Below are positions 38,309 to 47,060 of a DNA stretch of 64,000 nucleotides, piece by piece. Source of the stretch: Sporosarcina quadrami. GTDB lineage: Bacteria > Bacillota > Bacilli > Bacillales_A > Planococcaceae. The first letter of the stretch is position 1, and the number at the start of each line of letters is the position of its first letter. The translations under genes and the position numbers were made by a program. Under the pieces are notes generated by a model, which saw only the letters and a program-made list of their open reading frames with translations, was not told where the DNA came from and did not search any database. The stretch covers positions 248,001 to 312,000 of the forward strand of contig NZ_JACSQN010000001.1 in NCBI RefSeq assembly GCF_014836615.1. Direction: 5' to 3'.

Positions 38309-38374
38309 GAAAACAATACTTCTGGGGATAAGTACGTGTTTGATGGAAATAAAATATTAATAAGCAAAACTATT

Positions 38375-38414
38375 GGGAGTGCCATTCGTATAAGATATGG
38401 CGGCTCCTTTTTTT
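38375..38414 (+). terminator. Terminator after the MntP/YtaF-like gene
   Basis: GGGAGTGCCAT pairs with ATGGCGGCTCC imperfectly, followed by seven T. Confidence 0.7.
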
Positions 38415-38541
38415 ATGGATTGCTATACTGCTGTTTTATATGCATTCCTTATCGATCTATTATGCGAAATTATTTTGTTTTAATAATTTAGATAACTATG
38501 TGATAAGATAAATGAAAAGGTTGCGATTTGATGTTTAAATA

Positions 38542-38570
38542 TTGTTTGTTTGTTTGTTTGTTTGTTTGTT
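38542..38570. repeat. TTTG tetranucleotide microsatellite
   Basis: About seven tandem TTTG units in 29 nt, directly upstream of the truncated repeat and the short membrane ORF. Such tracts can vary in copy number by slipped-strand mispairing. It reads as LFVC repeats in one frame, but with no supported start. Confidence 0.85.
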
Positions 38571-38610
38571 CAGCAAATAAGGCCATTATGATGTATTTTA
38601 AATGTTGCTT

Positions 38611-38660
38611 TCTGTTCCGGTGCACGCTTTCCGGAGGACGTGGCTTGAGCCGCTTCCTTA
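38611..38660 (-). repeat. Truncated copy of an interspersed Bacillales repeat
   Basis: The minus strand closely matches the right half of the element at 39964-40092; the shared core includes GGAAGCGGCTCAAGCCACG and GGAAAGCGT. Only about 50 nt are kept. The orientation is opposite to the full copy. Confidence 0.75.
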
Positions 38661-38671
38661 GAAAAAGAAGT

Positions 38672-38833
38672 ATGATAGTTACCTTCACACTTATGTTAAT
38701 AATAAGCCTTATTAATATTTTCTTTGGTACCTCTTACAGCTCTGTAATTTCTTCGATCGTTTTAATTCCATTGTTTTTATGTGTTTTTCCTTTGTTTGTT
38801 GAATTGTCTAACGAAGAAGCACCACTTTGGTGA
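38672..38833 (+). CDS. Short membrane protein, possibly a remnant
   Basis: 53 aa with two hydrophobic segments (about 2-18 and 27-44) and an acidic end. No strong ribosome binding site precedes the ATG. The upstream frame runs without stops through the truncated repeat and the TTTG tract, suggesting that the true 5' end was lost when the repeat arrived. Not recognised. Confidence 0.35.
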   Translation: MIVTFTLMLIISLINIFFGTSYSSVISSIVLIPLFLCVFPLFVELSNEEAPLW

Positions 38834-38909
38834 ATTTTCACCAATACCGCAACAGGGCCATTTAAAGGCGAAATTTTAATTAGAAAGCAACAGAAAGGAA
38901 AATGCAAAA

Positions 38910-39179
38910 ATGAAAATGGAACTTCCGGTGAGACTGTCGAATCCATTAATTCTTTGTGTGATGTTTATATCTATTGCAGGATTTGACTTTTTTGGTGCAT
39001 TGGGATTTGGATTTTGGAAGTATGTTATAGGAACAATGATTGCAATTGGAGTATTGTGGTTATTGCATAAATACGGACTGAATGAAAAGAAAGTTCCTAT
39101 ATGGGTTGGAGCTTTTATAATTATACTAGGATTTACCACCGGAATTATTATAGAAAAGTTAGTTGAAGTTTATATTTGA
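38910..39179 (+). CDS. Small membrane protein, unknown
   Basis: 89 aa with three hydrophobic segments (about 10-30, 35-53 and 63-82). AGAAAGGAAA lies upstream of the ATG. No family recognised. It sits in the decayed zone but its frame is intact. Confidence 0.5.
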   Translation: MKMELPVRLSNPLILCVMFISIAGFDFFGALGFGFWKYVIGTMIAIGVLWLLHKYGLNEKKVPIWVGAFIIILGFTTGIIIEKLVEVYI

Positions 39180-39341
39180 ATTGGGGATGTTTTAATTAAA
39201 CAGTATATTCAGTTGCCGAGGACGTATGTATAGTAAATGATAATCCGCAATCGGGGGCGTTTGACGGACGACGCTGTACTAGGATTAGACCAATTAGTTG
39301 AAATGGCTAGGTGAATAATATCGCATTGAAAGGAAAAGAAA

Positions 39342-39536
39342 ATGAAAAAAGTAAGAGCAATTTTTATTGGTGATGTTAGATATGATCAATGTCTAGTTTT
39401 TGATTTGAATAATGAAACGGACTACTTTGAAATGATAATTGACAAAGAAGTTAGATAAAAAAAAGTAGTAGTTGAGGAAGATGATGATTTTTTGATTTTT
39501 GAAATTGAAAAAGATATCGCAACATTACTCGTTTAA
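39342..39536 (+). pseudogene. Small ORF interrupted by an in-frame TAA
   Basis: AAAGGAAAAG precedes ATG 39342. Translation gives 38 aa and meets TAA at 39456-39458, immediately followed by an A-run. The same frame then continues for 25 more codons of acidic, protein-like sequence (EEDDDFLIFEIEKD) to TAA at 39534-39536. The best reading is a 64-codon gene broken by a nonsense change. A functional 38-aa product cannot be excluded. Confidence 0.5.
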
Positions 39537-39624
39537 TAAGATAATTGGAGGCTATTAATGCATATGGTTTATGCTTCAATCTGCACAAATTTCACCTGAA
39601 TATAAAAAAAGGAGATGTTGAAAA

Positions 39625-39864
39625 GTGTTTCAGAATAAAGATCCTAACTACAAAAAGTACTTTTGGAAAAGACTCTATATCTTATTTATACCGATTTTTA
39701 CTATTGGTGTGATTTCCGAACCTTATATATCTAATAATCCCTTTTTAGAACTTGAAGATTATGGATCTTTTATATTCTTTTCATTATTTTACGCTCTTGT
39801 TTTTGGGGGAATATCAGCTTTCATAGTTTCATTTACTTGGAGATTAAAACTCTCTAAACAGTAG
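39625..39864 (+). CDS. Small two-TM membrane protein, unknown
   Basis: 79 aa. GTG start with AAAGGAGATG about 9 nt upstream. Two hydrophobic segments (about 17-33 and 47-71) and a basic end (WRLKLSKQ). No family recognised. Confidence 0.5.
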   Translation: MFQNKDPNYKKYFWKRLYILFIPIFTIGVISEPYISNNPFLELEDYGSFIFFSLFYALVFGGISAFIVSFTWRLKLSKQ

Positions 39865-39963
39865 TTCCTACTCTTTAAAAAGTTTAAATTGACCGCGAAA
39901 ATTGTTTCATAAGCGATTGTACTATAACGTAATCGGCGGCTTTTGTTAGGTACTACGCTCTTA

Positions 39964-40092
39964 GTTGATTGGAGTGCAAGCCTTCGACTCCGGGAGGATT
40001 AGCGTGTGCCTTGAGACCCTGGACGTAGCGAAGCGAAGGAAGCGGCTCAAGCCACGCCCTCTGGAAAGCGTAAGGCTGGAACGTAGATCAAC
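39964..40092 (+). repeat. Interspersed Bacillales repeat element (about 129 nt)
   Basis: Ends are GTTGAT (39964-39969) and ATCAAC (40087-40092), a perfect terminal inverted repeat continued imperfectly inward (GCAAGCCTT with AAGGCT). The internal GGAAGCGGCTCAAGCCACG and GGAAAGCG stretches match the general form of a non-coding repeat I know from many Bacillaceae genomes. No coding potential. The rest of the 39865-40223 gap shows nothing else I can support. Confidence 0.7.
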
Positions 40093-40223
40093 GTTTGTAA
40101 GACTATATTATGTCTTGTAATACTAAAGACTTTGTAGAAGATAAGGGGCGTTTTGCTCATAGTGTACGTTCTTTAAAAGGCCTAGTTTATATAAAGTAAC
40201 AATCAGCAAGAAAGGAAAAAATA

Positions 40224-40626
40224 TTGAAGAAAACATTTATTGTTACAATTCTTTTTGTCACAGCTTTGGTTTTAGCTGCTTGTGGGGGATATACACCCCA
40301 CAACAATTGGGTGCTGGAAAAGGATAGGTTGGATGAAAATTCTGAAATGGAGAACTTTGTAATAAGCCTTCAGAATAACCCTCATAAAAGAGGATTTAAA
40401 GTATTTACAATATCAGAAGGCAGAAAAATGGTGGGTGTATTGACTGGAGATGCAGAGAAGTCATTAAATTAGATGATGTTAAAGTAGATTCAGGAATTAC
40501 CATAGTTATATTAAAAGAGATGGTAAATGAAAATGATGAAGATAATCCGTATATTATGGCATAAGTGCTATAAAGGGTGAGCTTTTCGTTCAGGATACAG
40601 ATGGGAATTGTTATCACGGGTTTTAA
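40224..40626 (+). pseudogene. Lipoprotein gene broken by two frameshifts
   Basis: A TTG start with AAGGAAAAAA upstream opens a lipoprotein signal peptide with lipobox LAACG. The first frame stops at 40472. Protein-like sequence resumes in a second frame from about 40457 (REVIKLDDVKVDSGITIVIL...NPYIMA, stop near 40562), then in a third frame from 40561 (ISAIKGELFVQDTDGNCYHG, ending TAA 40624-40626). The three pieces join to roughly 130 residues. The family is not identified. Confidence 0.6.
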
Positions 40627-40658
40627 GGATTTCCTAAGCTAAGAAGTTGGAAAATAGG

Positions 40659-40694
40659 ACGAGTCCATCATTAATGAAAAAATGATGGACTCGT
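40659..40694. terminator. Bidirectional terminator between the lipoprotein remnant and the MFS gene
   Basis: ACGAGTCCATCATT (40659-40672) pairs perfectly with AATGATGGACTCGT (40681-40694) around an 8-nt loop; T-rich on both sides. Confidence 0.85.
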
Positions 40695-40733
40695 TTATTT
40701 TACACCATACTGCTTTCTTTATAATATTACCGA

Positions 40734-41957
40734 TCATTTCAAATGAATTGCCATAGTTGGTCTCTTTGCATATTTGACATAGACAAAATAGAATAGTGCT
40801 GCGCTCGAAAGCCTGAAAATTGAGTTGACATACATCGCGATCTCAATTCCAAACTGGTTCAACAACCAAATACCAATCTGTGGGGCTATGACCGCAACGA
40901 CAGACAATAATACATTATACGTCGTTATACAATACGTCCGTACTTCTTCCGGAGACTGCTCAAGCAGTAAGTTGAATAGTAGAAGTACAATTCCTGCTAA
41001 GAAAAAGCCTGAAGCTGTCTGTATAAGCGTAATGTAAAAAAGATTTGACGAGAGAACTGTTAGAAAGGGGATCGTCGCCATGCCGATTACAGCCCATACA
41101 AAAACTAGTGTATTGGAACGTTTTTCAGCCCACTTTCTCCATAACGGAAAGGAAATGAACTGCGCAGTCATACTACCTACAGAGAACATGCTAACCCAAA
41201 AGATTGTTGCACCAACTACTCGAATATGATAAATGTTGAAAATTCCCCAAGCCATTTGCCAAGCGAAATTGAAGAACAATGCCGCAATTAGAAAGGATAC
41301 ATAGTTCTTATGCTTGAAAATAGACCAATCCATTGTTTTCTTTTTTAGGAATGCCTCGCTTGATAACATTGGTTGTTCATCATGCTTTAACAATAAATAT
41401 ACTTCTAGCAAACCAAAAACGAAAGCTATGCCAAAAAGAATCTGATAGGCAGTCACACTTGCGGACGAATCTTTCATAATGATTCCGATAATTAATGTCG
41501 ATACGAGTCCAACAATCGTCAGTAATCGGTTTCGATCACTGAAAAAGGTGCCACGCCTAGATTCTTTCACTAAACTGCTTATAAATGTCTGCCAACCGAT
41601 ATTCGCAACGGTATTAGGTAAATTCATTAGCGCTACGATAATGAGGAAGGCCCAAGCTTGTGTTGGCTGTGATGGGATATAAACTAGAGCAATAATTAGC
41701 AGGAACATGAGCCGTGCAATTAGAACTGACAGAGCGACAAGCTTTTTCTGCAAATGAGCGCGATTCAATAATATCGCTGCAGGAATTGTCATGAGCAAAG
41801 CCATCAAAGGAGGGAGCGAATTGATTAGTCCGACTTGGTAATTTGTTGCGCCAAGTATCGTTATAGCAAAAATAGGGAAGAAGTTGCCGGAAAAATTTAT
41901 AGCGATCGTTGTCGCCATACCATGATAAATACTAATTTTCTCGTTATAAGGTCGCAT
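40734..41957 (-). CDS. MFS transporter
   Basis: 407 aa with about 12 transmembrane segments and a central charged loop (LLKHDEQPMLSSEAFLKKK, about 190-210). The MFS fold is clear from the hydrophobic pattern and from short cytoplasmic motifs such as ESRRGTFFSDRNR after TM4. Substrate unknown. TTGGAGAC precedes the ATG. It is monocistronic; its upstream flank (41958-42200) is AT-rich, with no further gene seen. Confidence 0.8.
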   Translation of the reverse strand: MRPYNEKISIYHGMATTIAINFSGNFFPIFAITILGATNYQVGLINSLPPLMALLMTIPAAILLNRAHLQKKLVALSVLIARLMFLLIIALVYIPSQPTQAWAFLIIVALMNLPNTVANIGWQTFISSLVKESRRGTFFSDRNRLLTIVGLVSTLIIGIIMKDSSASVTAYQILFGIAFVFGLLEVYLLLKHDEQPMLSSEAFLKKKTMDWSIFKHKNYVSFLIAALFFNFAWQMAWGIFNIYHIRVVGATIFWVSMFSVGSMTAQFISFPLWRKWAEKRSNTLVFVWAVIGMATIPFLTVLSSNLFYITLIQTASGFFLAGIVLLLFNLLLEQSPEEVRTYCITTYNVLLSVVAVIAPQIGIWLLNQFGIEIAMYVNSIFRLSSAALFYFVYVKYAKRPTMAIHLK

Positions 41958-42201
41958 AATGTCTCCAATACTAAAAATTCTTTATGAATTGCTATCAATT
42001 ATAATCTTGATTCATAGAAATACAAGGCTTTTTATAAATATAGATTTCAATACATAAGCATTCATATACATTTTATCTCTGCATATAAATAATTGATGAA
42101 TTTTGAAGTTCAATATTGATAAATGTTCTCAATTAAGATATGATGGTCTTGAGAAACCTTCTCACTCATTTAGAGTGGAGGAAATTGAGAGGATGAACAT
42201 C

Positions 42202-42381
42202 ATGCTTCGTATTATCATGTTGGCGTTATTCGCAGGTTCTGCAGTTAGCATTTCAGCAATTACCCTTTTTAACGGCTTTGACATTGAGGGAGCTATGATT
42301 GGTCTCGCATCCCTTGTGTTATTATTTGGTATTACGACAACTTTTTACTTACAATATAAAAAACAAATATCCCATGTTTAA
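42202..42381 (+). CDS. Small two-TM membrane protein
   Basis: 59 aa; two hydrophobic segments (about 3-20 and 28-47) and a short basic tail. The ATG at 42202 has GAGAGG 9 nt upstream; another in-frame ATG at 42193 directly abuts that site. A terminator follows. No family recognised. Confidence 0.5.
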   Translation: MLRIIMLALFAGSAVSISAITLFNGFDIEGAMIGLASLVLLFGITTTFYLQYKKQISHV

Positions 42382-42382
42382 C

Positions 42383-42409
42383 CATCAGCCTTGGCTGGTG
42401 TTTTTTTTT
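42383..42409 (+). terminator. Terminator after the small membrane gene
   Basis: CATCAGCC pairs with GGCTGGTG (one T-G pair), a 2-nt loop, then nine T. Confidence 0.8.
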
Positions 42410-42494
42410 CTGTTTTCCGATGGTTTATTGCAGTAATTTCACCATCAATCGAGTATAATCAGATACCGGCTATTGAAATTTGTAGGAGGTCCTT

Positions 42495-43355
42495 ATGTTT
42501 TTTATCGAAGCAAAAAGAATTATAGTTGTTATTTTTGGAGCACTACTCGTTTCAATTTCTTTGAACTTTTTCCTGATTAATGCAAATGTTTATGCAAGTG
42601 GATTTTCTGGGGCTGCACAACTTGTGTCCAGTGTTTTAAATGATCAACTTGGCATTGTAATCAGCACAGGAATACTACTCTTTCTGTTCAATATTCCAGT
42701 ATTCATTCTCGGTTGGTTCAAGGTAGGTAAAGGGTTTACAATATACAGCATCGTCTCTGTCGTATTTACCACACTCTTTCTTGAACTGTTGCCCGTGTTG
42801 TCTTTGTCAGACGATATTATTTTAAATGCTGTATTTGGCGGGGTGATAGCTGGAGTAGGGGTAGGTCTTTCGCTCAAGCTAGGTGCTTCCACAGGAGGAA
42901 TGGACATAGTCGCGATGGTCCTCTCAAGGTTGCAGGACAAACCGATCGGCATTTATTTTCTCGTATTGAACGGGATTATTATCGTGCTTGCAGGTATTCT
43001 GTATGAACCGGAAAATGCACTTTATACGATGGTCGCTTTATACGTCTCAATTGCGGTTATCGATATGATTCATACGCGTCATGAAAAAGTTACAGCGATG
43101 ATTATCACTCACAAAGCGGAAGAACTACAACAAGCCATTCATGAGAAAATGGTGCGAGGAATTACAATTATACCTGCAAAAGGAGCTTATTCCAAAGAGA
43201 ATAAAAATATGCTTTACTTGGTTATAACACGTTATGAATTGTATGATTTGGAGCAAATCATCAATCAAGTTGATGAAAATGCATTTACTAATATTGTTCA
43301 AACTGTAGGGATCTTTGGTTTCTTCCGAAAAGAAGGAGACCCGACTTTGAAATAA
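42495..43355 (+). CDS. YitT-family membrane protein
   Basis: 286 aa: five to six transmembrane segments (about 1-185, with the family motif LGASTGGMDIVAM near 130) and a C-terminal cytoplasmic DUF2179 domain (about 200-280). YitT proteins are common multi-copy membrane proteins in Bacillales; transport has been suggested but not shown. AGGAGGTCC precedes the ATG. Confidence 0.87.
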   Translation: MFFIEAKRIIVVIFGALLVSISLNFFLINANVYASGFSGAAQLVSSVLNDQLGIVISTGILLFLFNIPVFILGWFKVGKGFTIYSIVSVVFTTLFLELLPVLSLSDDIILNAVFGGVIAGVGVGLSLKLGASTGGMDIVAMVLSRLQDKPIGIYFLVLNGIIIVLAGILYEPENALYTMVALYVSIAVIDMIHTRHEKVTAMIITHKAEELQQAIHEKMVRGITIIPAKGAYSKENKNMLYLVITRYELYDLEQIINQVDENAFTNIVQTVGIFGFFRKEGDPTLK

Positions 43356-43368
43356 TAAGTACTAATGA

Positions 43369-43408
43369 AAAAAGCAGAGGGTGCGTAAAATTCGCATCCT
43401 CTGCTTTT
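43369..43408. terminator. Bidirectional terminator between the yitT-like and LCP genes
   Basis: AAAAGCAGAGGGTGCG pairs with CGCATCCTCTGCTTTT (one mismatch), loop TAAAATT. Confidence 0.9.
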
Positions 43409-43430
43409 ATACTTATTCGTATAACAATGT

Positions 43431-44414
43431 TTAATTGGTTTCAGTGTCTTCGCTATCAGCCAAATCGGAAGTGCCATCTAAGAATTTGTTTAGTTCCTCA
43501 ATGTTTTTATCGAAATCAATTTCCAATACTCTTCCAACATCTACAAGTGGATCTGTATATGAATTATCAACCGGAATTCTAAACGTTTCAATTTTACCTG
43601 ATTTATTGTCTAGTAGTCCTTTTCCGATAGAGAGCATTTTCATTTTATCGAGATTTGTGTCAATATAAGCTTCAGCTGCACCCAATAATTTAGGAAGTTT
43701 TACTAAGCTGTGAACACTAACTGCTTCATCTTTCAATTTTGAGATGACTTCTTGTTGACGTTCTACGCGTCCAAAATCATTCTTGCTATCATGACGGAAT
43801 CGTACATACCCTAATAGCTGTTCGCCATTTAAAGTTTGGACTCCCTTGTTCAATGTCATATAAATTCCATGTGACATTGTGTAAGGTATATCAACCTCAA
43901 TTCCGTTAGGTGCGATGATGTCTGCAATTTTAGGGAAGCCTTTGAAATCGACCATTGCATAATAATGGACATCTAAGCCAAAGTTATCTTTAATCGTTTG
44001 ACGTACAAGCTCTGGACCTCCGATAGTAAAAGCACTGTTCATCTTTTGCATACCATGGCCGGGAATTTCTACATACGTATCACGCATGATAGAAATGAGT
44101 TTTACCTTTTCTGTATCTTGATTATAGTTGGCAATCATTAGAGTATCTGAACGACCGTCTTCTTCTTTGCGTGCATCCGATCCTAACAAAAGAACATTTA
44201 TCTCTCCGAATTCAGGTTCCGGACCATCAAAAATACCATAGTCTTTGTTCTGATCAGCCAATGTTCCTTCATCTGATAACGCAAGGCCTTCATTAAATTG
44301 CGAAGTCCAGTAAATATACCCACCAGCTAAAAGAAGTACTAAAAAAGTTCCAATACTAATACCTATCACTTTATAACGTTTACTTTTTGTTTTTCTCTTT
44401 TCAATTCTGCTCAA
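43431..44414 (-). CDS. LytR-CpsA-Psr family cell-wall glycopolymer ligase
   Basis: 327 aa. A basic N-terminus is followed by one transmembrane segment (about 15-35) and an extracytoplasmic LCP domain with the pyrophosphate-binding arginines and aspartates in DARKEEDGRSDTLM, SIMRDTYVEI and VRFRHDSKNDFGRVERQQ. LCP enzymes attach wall teichoic acid and other polymers to peptidoglycan. The TTG at 44414 has better spacing from GAGG than the GTG at 44423. The 285-nt gap upstream holds no gene I can support. Confidence 0.9.
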   Translation of the reverse strand: MSRIEKRKTKSKRYKVIGISIGTFLVLLLAGGYIYWTSQFNEGLALSDEGTLADQNKDYGIFDGPEPEFGEINVLLLGSDARKEEDGRSDTLMIANYNQDTEKVKLISIMRDTYVEIPGHGMQKMNSAFTIGGPELVRQTIKDNFGLDVHYYAMVDFKGFPKIADIIAPNGIEVDIPYTMSHGIYMTLNKGVQTLNGEQLLGYVRFRHDSKNDFGRVERQQEVISKLKDEAVSVHSLVKLPKLLGAAEAYIDTNLDKMKMLSIGKGLLDNKSGKIETFRIPVDNSYTDPLVDVGRVLEIDFDKNIEELNKFLDGTSDLADSEDTETN

Positions 44415-44708
44415 ACGGCTCACCGCCTCGTATAGTTGATGTTCTTAATTTATAAAGCAAACCACGCGTTATCATACCACCAAAAAGTATTCTCAGCAAG
44501 AAAAATTTCCCCAATATATATAGACGTATTAAAAGGAGAAAAGTTCGCGTGAAACGAAGAAGCGAATGAAAAATTTTCGTTAGTAATGTCATTCCCTCGA
44601 TTGCTTGCTTGTAATCCGCTTTTCTGAATTATCTTTAAGTAAGTTATTATTATACATATTCCATGATATACTAATTAAAATATTACTGAAGATTGGATTG
44701 ATTGCTAG

Positions 44709-45362
44709 ATGCCTTATATTAAAACGTTTTCTATTGGACAACCTAAAAAAATGGTGTACGGAAATGAGAAAGAAATGATATCTGCTATTGGCAAAGAGAA
44801 GGTGAAAGAAGCTTTTCTGACGAAAGAAGGATTTAAAGGCGATGGGGTTGCTGATCTTCGTTTCCATGGTGGCCCTGACAGAGCGGTAAGTATTTATCCT
44901 TATGAACATTATGCTTATTGGAAGAAAGAATTTCACGCAAAGCTAGCTGATTCTACGTTTGGAGAAAATATTACAGCTGGTAATATGCTGGAGAAAGACG
45001 TGCATATCGGCGATATTTTTCAACTTGGAGATGCTATTATCCAAGTGACTCAAGGACGAGTCCCGTGCAGCACCATTTCAAAACGAACTAATTTGCCTGG
45101 ATTAATGAAACGAATGGTGGAGACGGGGTATACTGGATATTTATGCCGTGTGTTAGAAGAAGGTATGGTCCGGGACGATTCTACATTACAATTAATTGAA
45201 AAGCATCCTCAAGCGATTTCTGTCCTCTATGGAAACGAAGTGTATTTTCACAGACCGAAAGACGTAGAAGGTTTACGTTTGCTACTCAGTCTACCTGAAT
45301 TAGCAGATGAATGGAAAGAAATGCTTCAAAAGCGTATTGATAAGTTGGTTGGTGTAAAGTGA
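44709..45362 (+). CDS. MOSC-domain protein (YiiM-like)
   Basis: 217 aa. The MOSC beta-barrel domain (about 30-165) has FHGGPDRAV, FGENI and the conserved cysteine in GRVPCSTISKR, plus the YiiM-type C-terminal tail (GYTGYLCRV onward). Family members bind molybdenum cofactor; YiiM reduces N-hydroxylated bases such as 6-hydroxylaminopurine. The ribosome binding site (GATTG near the ATG) is weak. Confidence 0.85.
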   Translation: MPYIKTFSIGQPKKMVYGNEKEMISAIGKEKVKEAFLTKEGFKGDGVADLRFHGGPDRAVSIYPYEHYAYWKKEFHAKLADSTFGENITAGNMLEKDVHIGDIFQLGDAIIQVTQGRVPCSTISKRTNLPGLMKRMVETGYTGYLCRVLEEGMVRDDSTLQLIEKHPQAISVLYGNEVYFHRPKDVEGLRLLLSLPELADEWKEMLQKRIDKLVGVK

Positions 45363-45401
45363 AATTCTGTAAATAAATGATAGTCAAAAGTTAAAAGGGA
45401 G

Positions 45402-45447
45402 AGTGACTGTAACCGGAAACTTGTAAGTTTCACGGTTCAGTCACTTT
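45402..45447. other. Large hairpin between the MOSC and DUF1540 genes
   Basis: GTGACTG-AACCG arms pair with CGGTT-CAGTCAC around an inner GAAACT/AGTTTC stem. The T-tract is weak on both strands, so it may be a poor terminator for these convergent genes. Confidence 0.45.
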
Positions 45448-45467
45448 ACTCGTTAACGGAACTTCGT

Positions 45468-45623
45468 TCACTCTTCAGGCTTAAATGTCTTACAACCAGT
45501 GTCTTCCGTATCAATCGCTTCTTCTGCTGTTTGGTTCGTTACATAAATCACGTCAGCGTTACACCTGTTTCCCTTACCCCAATATGTGCAGTTATCCACT
45601 TCACAAAGTATACGCTGGTTCAT
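45468..45623 (-). CDS. DUF1540 small cysteine-rich protein
   Basis: 51 aa, read by hand: MNQRILCEVDNCTYWGKGN, then RCNADVIYV and a second half with GCKTFKPEE. The CxxxxCxYW...C...C pattern is that of DUF1540, probably a small metal-binding protein. AAAGGAGGTGC lies 6 nt before the ATG. Function unknown. Confidence 0.82.
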   Translation of the reverse strand: MNQRILCEVDNCTYWGKGNRCNADVIYVTNQTAEEAIDTEDTGCKTFKPEE

Positions 45624-45747
45624 TTGAGCACCTCCTTTTCATGTAGCATTCCACAAACAGATTGAAAAATGTGCACTATTTTTTTATGATTCAGTGCACA
45701 AGTGTTACTATATAATGAAAGGCGTTTTCTAAGGAGGCTTTATAATA

Positions 45748-47055
45748 TTGAACCGTTTGACGGACCATTTGATTGTCATTTCTTTTGATTGTTTGTCGTC
45801 GAAAGACATGCCCATAGTTAGGGAACTGCCAAATTTCAAAAAGCTGCTGGACGGAGCTGCCGTTTGTGAAAATGTAAAGCCAATTTATCCTTCCGTTACA
45901 TATCCATGCCACACATCTATTATTACTGGGAATTATCCTAATCGTCATCGAATCGTAAGGAATACATTAATTCAGCCCGGAAAAGAATCACCGGATTGGT
46001 ATTGGCAAAGAAAATATATTCAAGGTACAACTTTGTATGATGAAGCAAAGAAACAAAACATGAAAACCGGTGCATTACTCTGGCCAGTAACCGCGAGAGC
46101 GAAAATTGATTATCATATACCTGAGATATTCGCCAATCGACCATGGCATTCTCAAGTTGCCGTTTCTTTGCTCAATGGTAGCTTCTTTTATACGTTAGAA
46201 ATGAACCGGCGTTTCGGCAACATGCGGAAAGGCATAAAACAACCATGGTTAGACGATTTTGTCACAGCTGTCGCAACGCATACGATCAGAACAAAAAAGC
46301 CGGATTTAATGCTCATACATCTTGTAGATATAGATTATCAACGGCATGAACACGGTTTTGCAGGGGAGGAATCATTAAGCGCATTGCGTCGTCAAGATAA
46401 ACGGTTGGGAAAGATTCTGCAAGCGATTGATGAGAGTGGAAATGCTGAAGAGACTACGATTATTGCGCTAGGTGATCACAGCGCACTTGACGTCACGCAC
46501 GCCATAAATATGAATGTTTATTTACAAGAAAGTGGATTAATCCAAACAGATCGTAATGGGAAAGTGAAAAATTGGAAGGTTTATTGCAAAAGTAACGATG
46601 GTTCTGCTTATCTATATGTCAAAGATGAAAACGATAAACCATCTACTGAAAGGCTTGGTGCACTTCTGCATTCGCTCATGCAGAATCCTGACAACGGACT
46701 TGAAAAAGTAGTTAGGGGAAGTGAAGCGGCGCAAATGGGGGCAGACGGGGAAGCTGCATTCATGTTGGAAGCGAGGGAAGGATTTTATTTTACTGAAGAT
46801 ATGAACGTACAACCATTGGTGGAAATCAAGCCATGCGATATTACGTCAGGGAAGTATTGTCAAGCCGTCCATGGTTATTCTCCATCTAAAATAGATTATC
46901 GAACAGTTTTTATTGCAAAAGGAAAAGGTATTGTACCTAATGTTACGATAGAATCGATGAGTCTGGTTGACGAAGGTCCAACGTTTGCAAGATTATTAGG
47001 ATTGAATTTGGGTGAAACCGATGGTCGAATTCTAGATGAAATCATATTGAGCTAA
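45748..47055 (+). CDS. Alkaline-phosphatase-superfamily phosphodiesterase
   Basis: 435 aa, nucleotide pyrophosphatase/phosphodiesterase (type I) fold. Two-metal site residues are visible: Asp14 (SFDCLS), nucleophile Thr51 (PSVTYPCHTS), IHLVDIDYQRHEHG, LGDHSALD and HGYSPSK. No signal peptide, so probably cytoplasmic. The TTG start has AAGGAGG about 10 nt upstream. Just upstream, TGTGCACT (45670-45677) and AGTGCACA (45693-45700) form an 8-bp inverted repeat that could be an operator. Confidence 0.87.
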   Translation: MNRLTDHLIVISFDCLSSKDMPIVRELPNFKKLLDGAAVCENVKPIYPSVTYPCHTSIITGNYPNRHRIVRNTLIQPGKESPDWYWQRKYIQGTTLYDEAKKQNMKTGALLWPVTARAKIDYHIPEIFANRPWHSQVAVSLLNGSFFYTLEMNRRFGNMRKGIKQPWLDDFVTAVATHTIRTKKPDLMLIHLVDIDYQRHEHGFAGEESLSALRRQDKRLGKILQAIDESGNAEETTIIALGDHSALDVTHAINMNVYLQESGLIQTDRNGKVKNWKVYCKSNDGSAYLYVKDENDKPSTERLGALLHSLMQNPDNGLEKVVRGSEAAQMGADGEAAFMLEAREGFYFTEDMNVQPLVEIKPCDITSGKYCQAVHGYSPSKIDYRTVFIAKGKGIVPNVTIESMSLVDEGPTFARLLGLNLGETDGRILDEIILS

Positions 47056-47060
47056 CAGTG

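Noticed and set aside
39180..39341. Protein-like tail LTDDAVLGLDQLVEMAR before a TGA at about 39313
   Set aside because: Too short to assign and without a start; possibly a gene remnant but not supportable.
44401..44592. Minus-strand 63-codon frame upstream of the LCP gene, hydrophobic then basic
   Set aside because: It overlaps the LCP start, has only GAGGGA abutting the ATG, and resembles no family; AT-rich non-coding sequence explains it as well.
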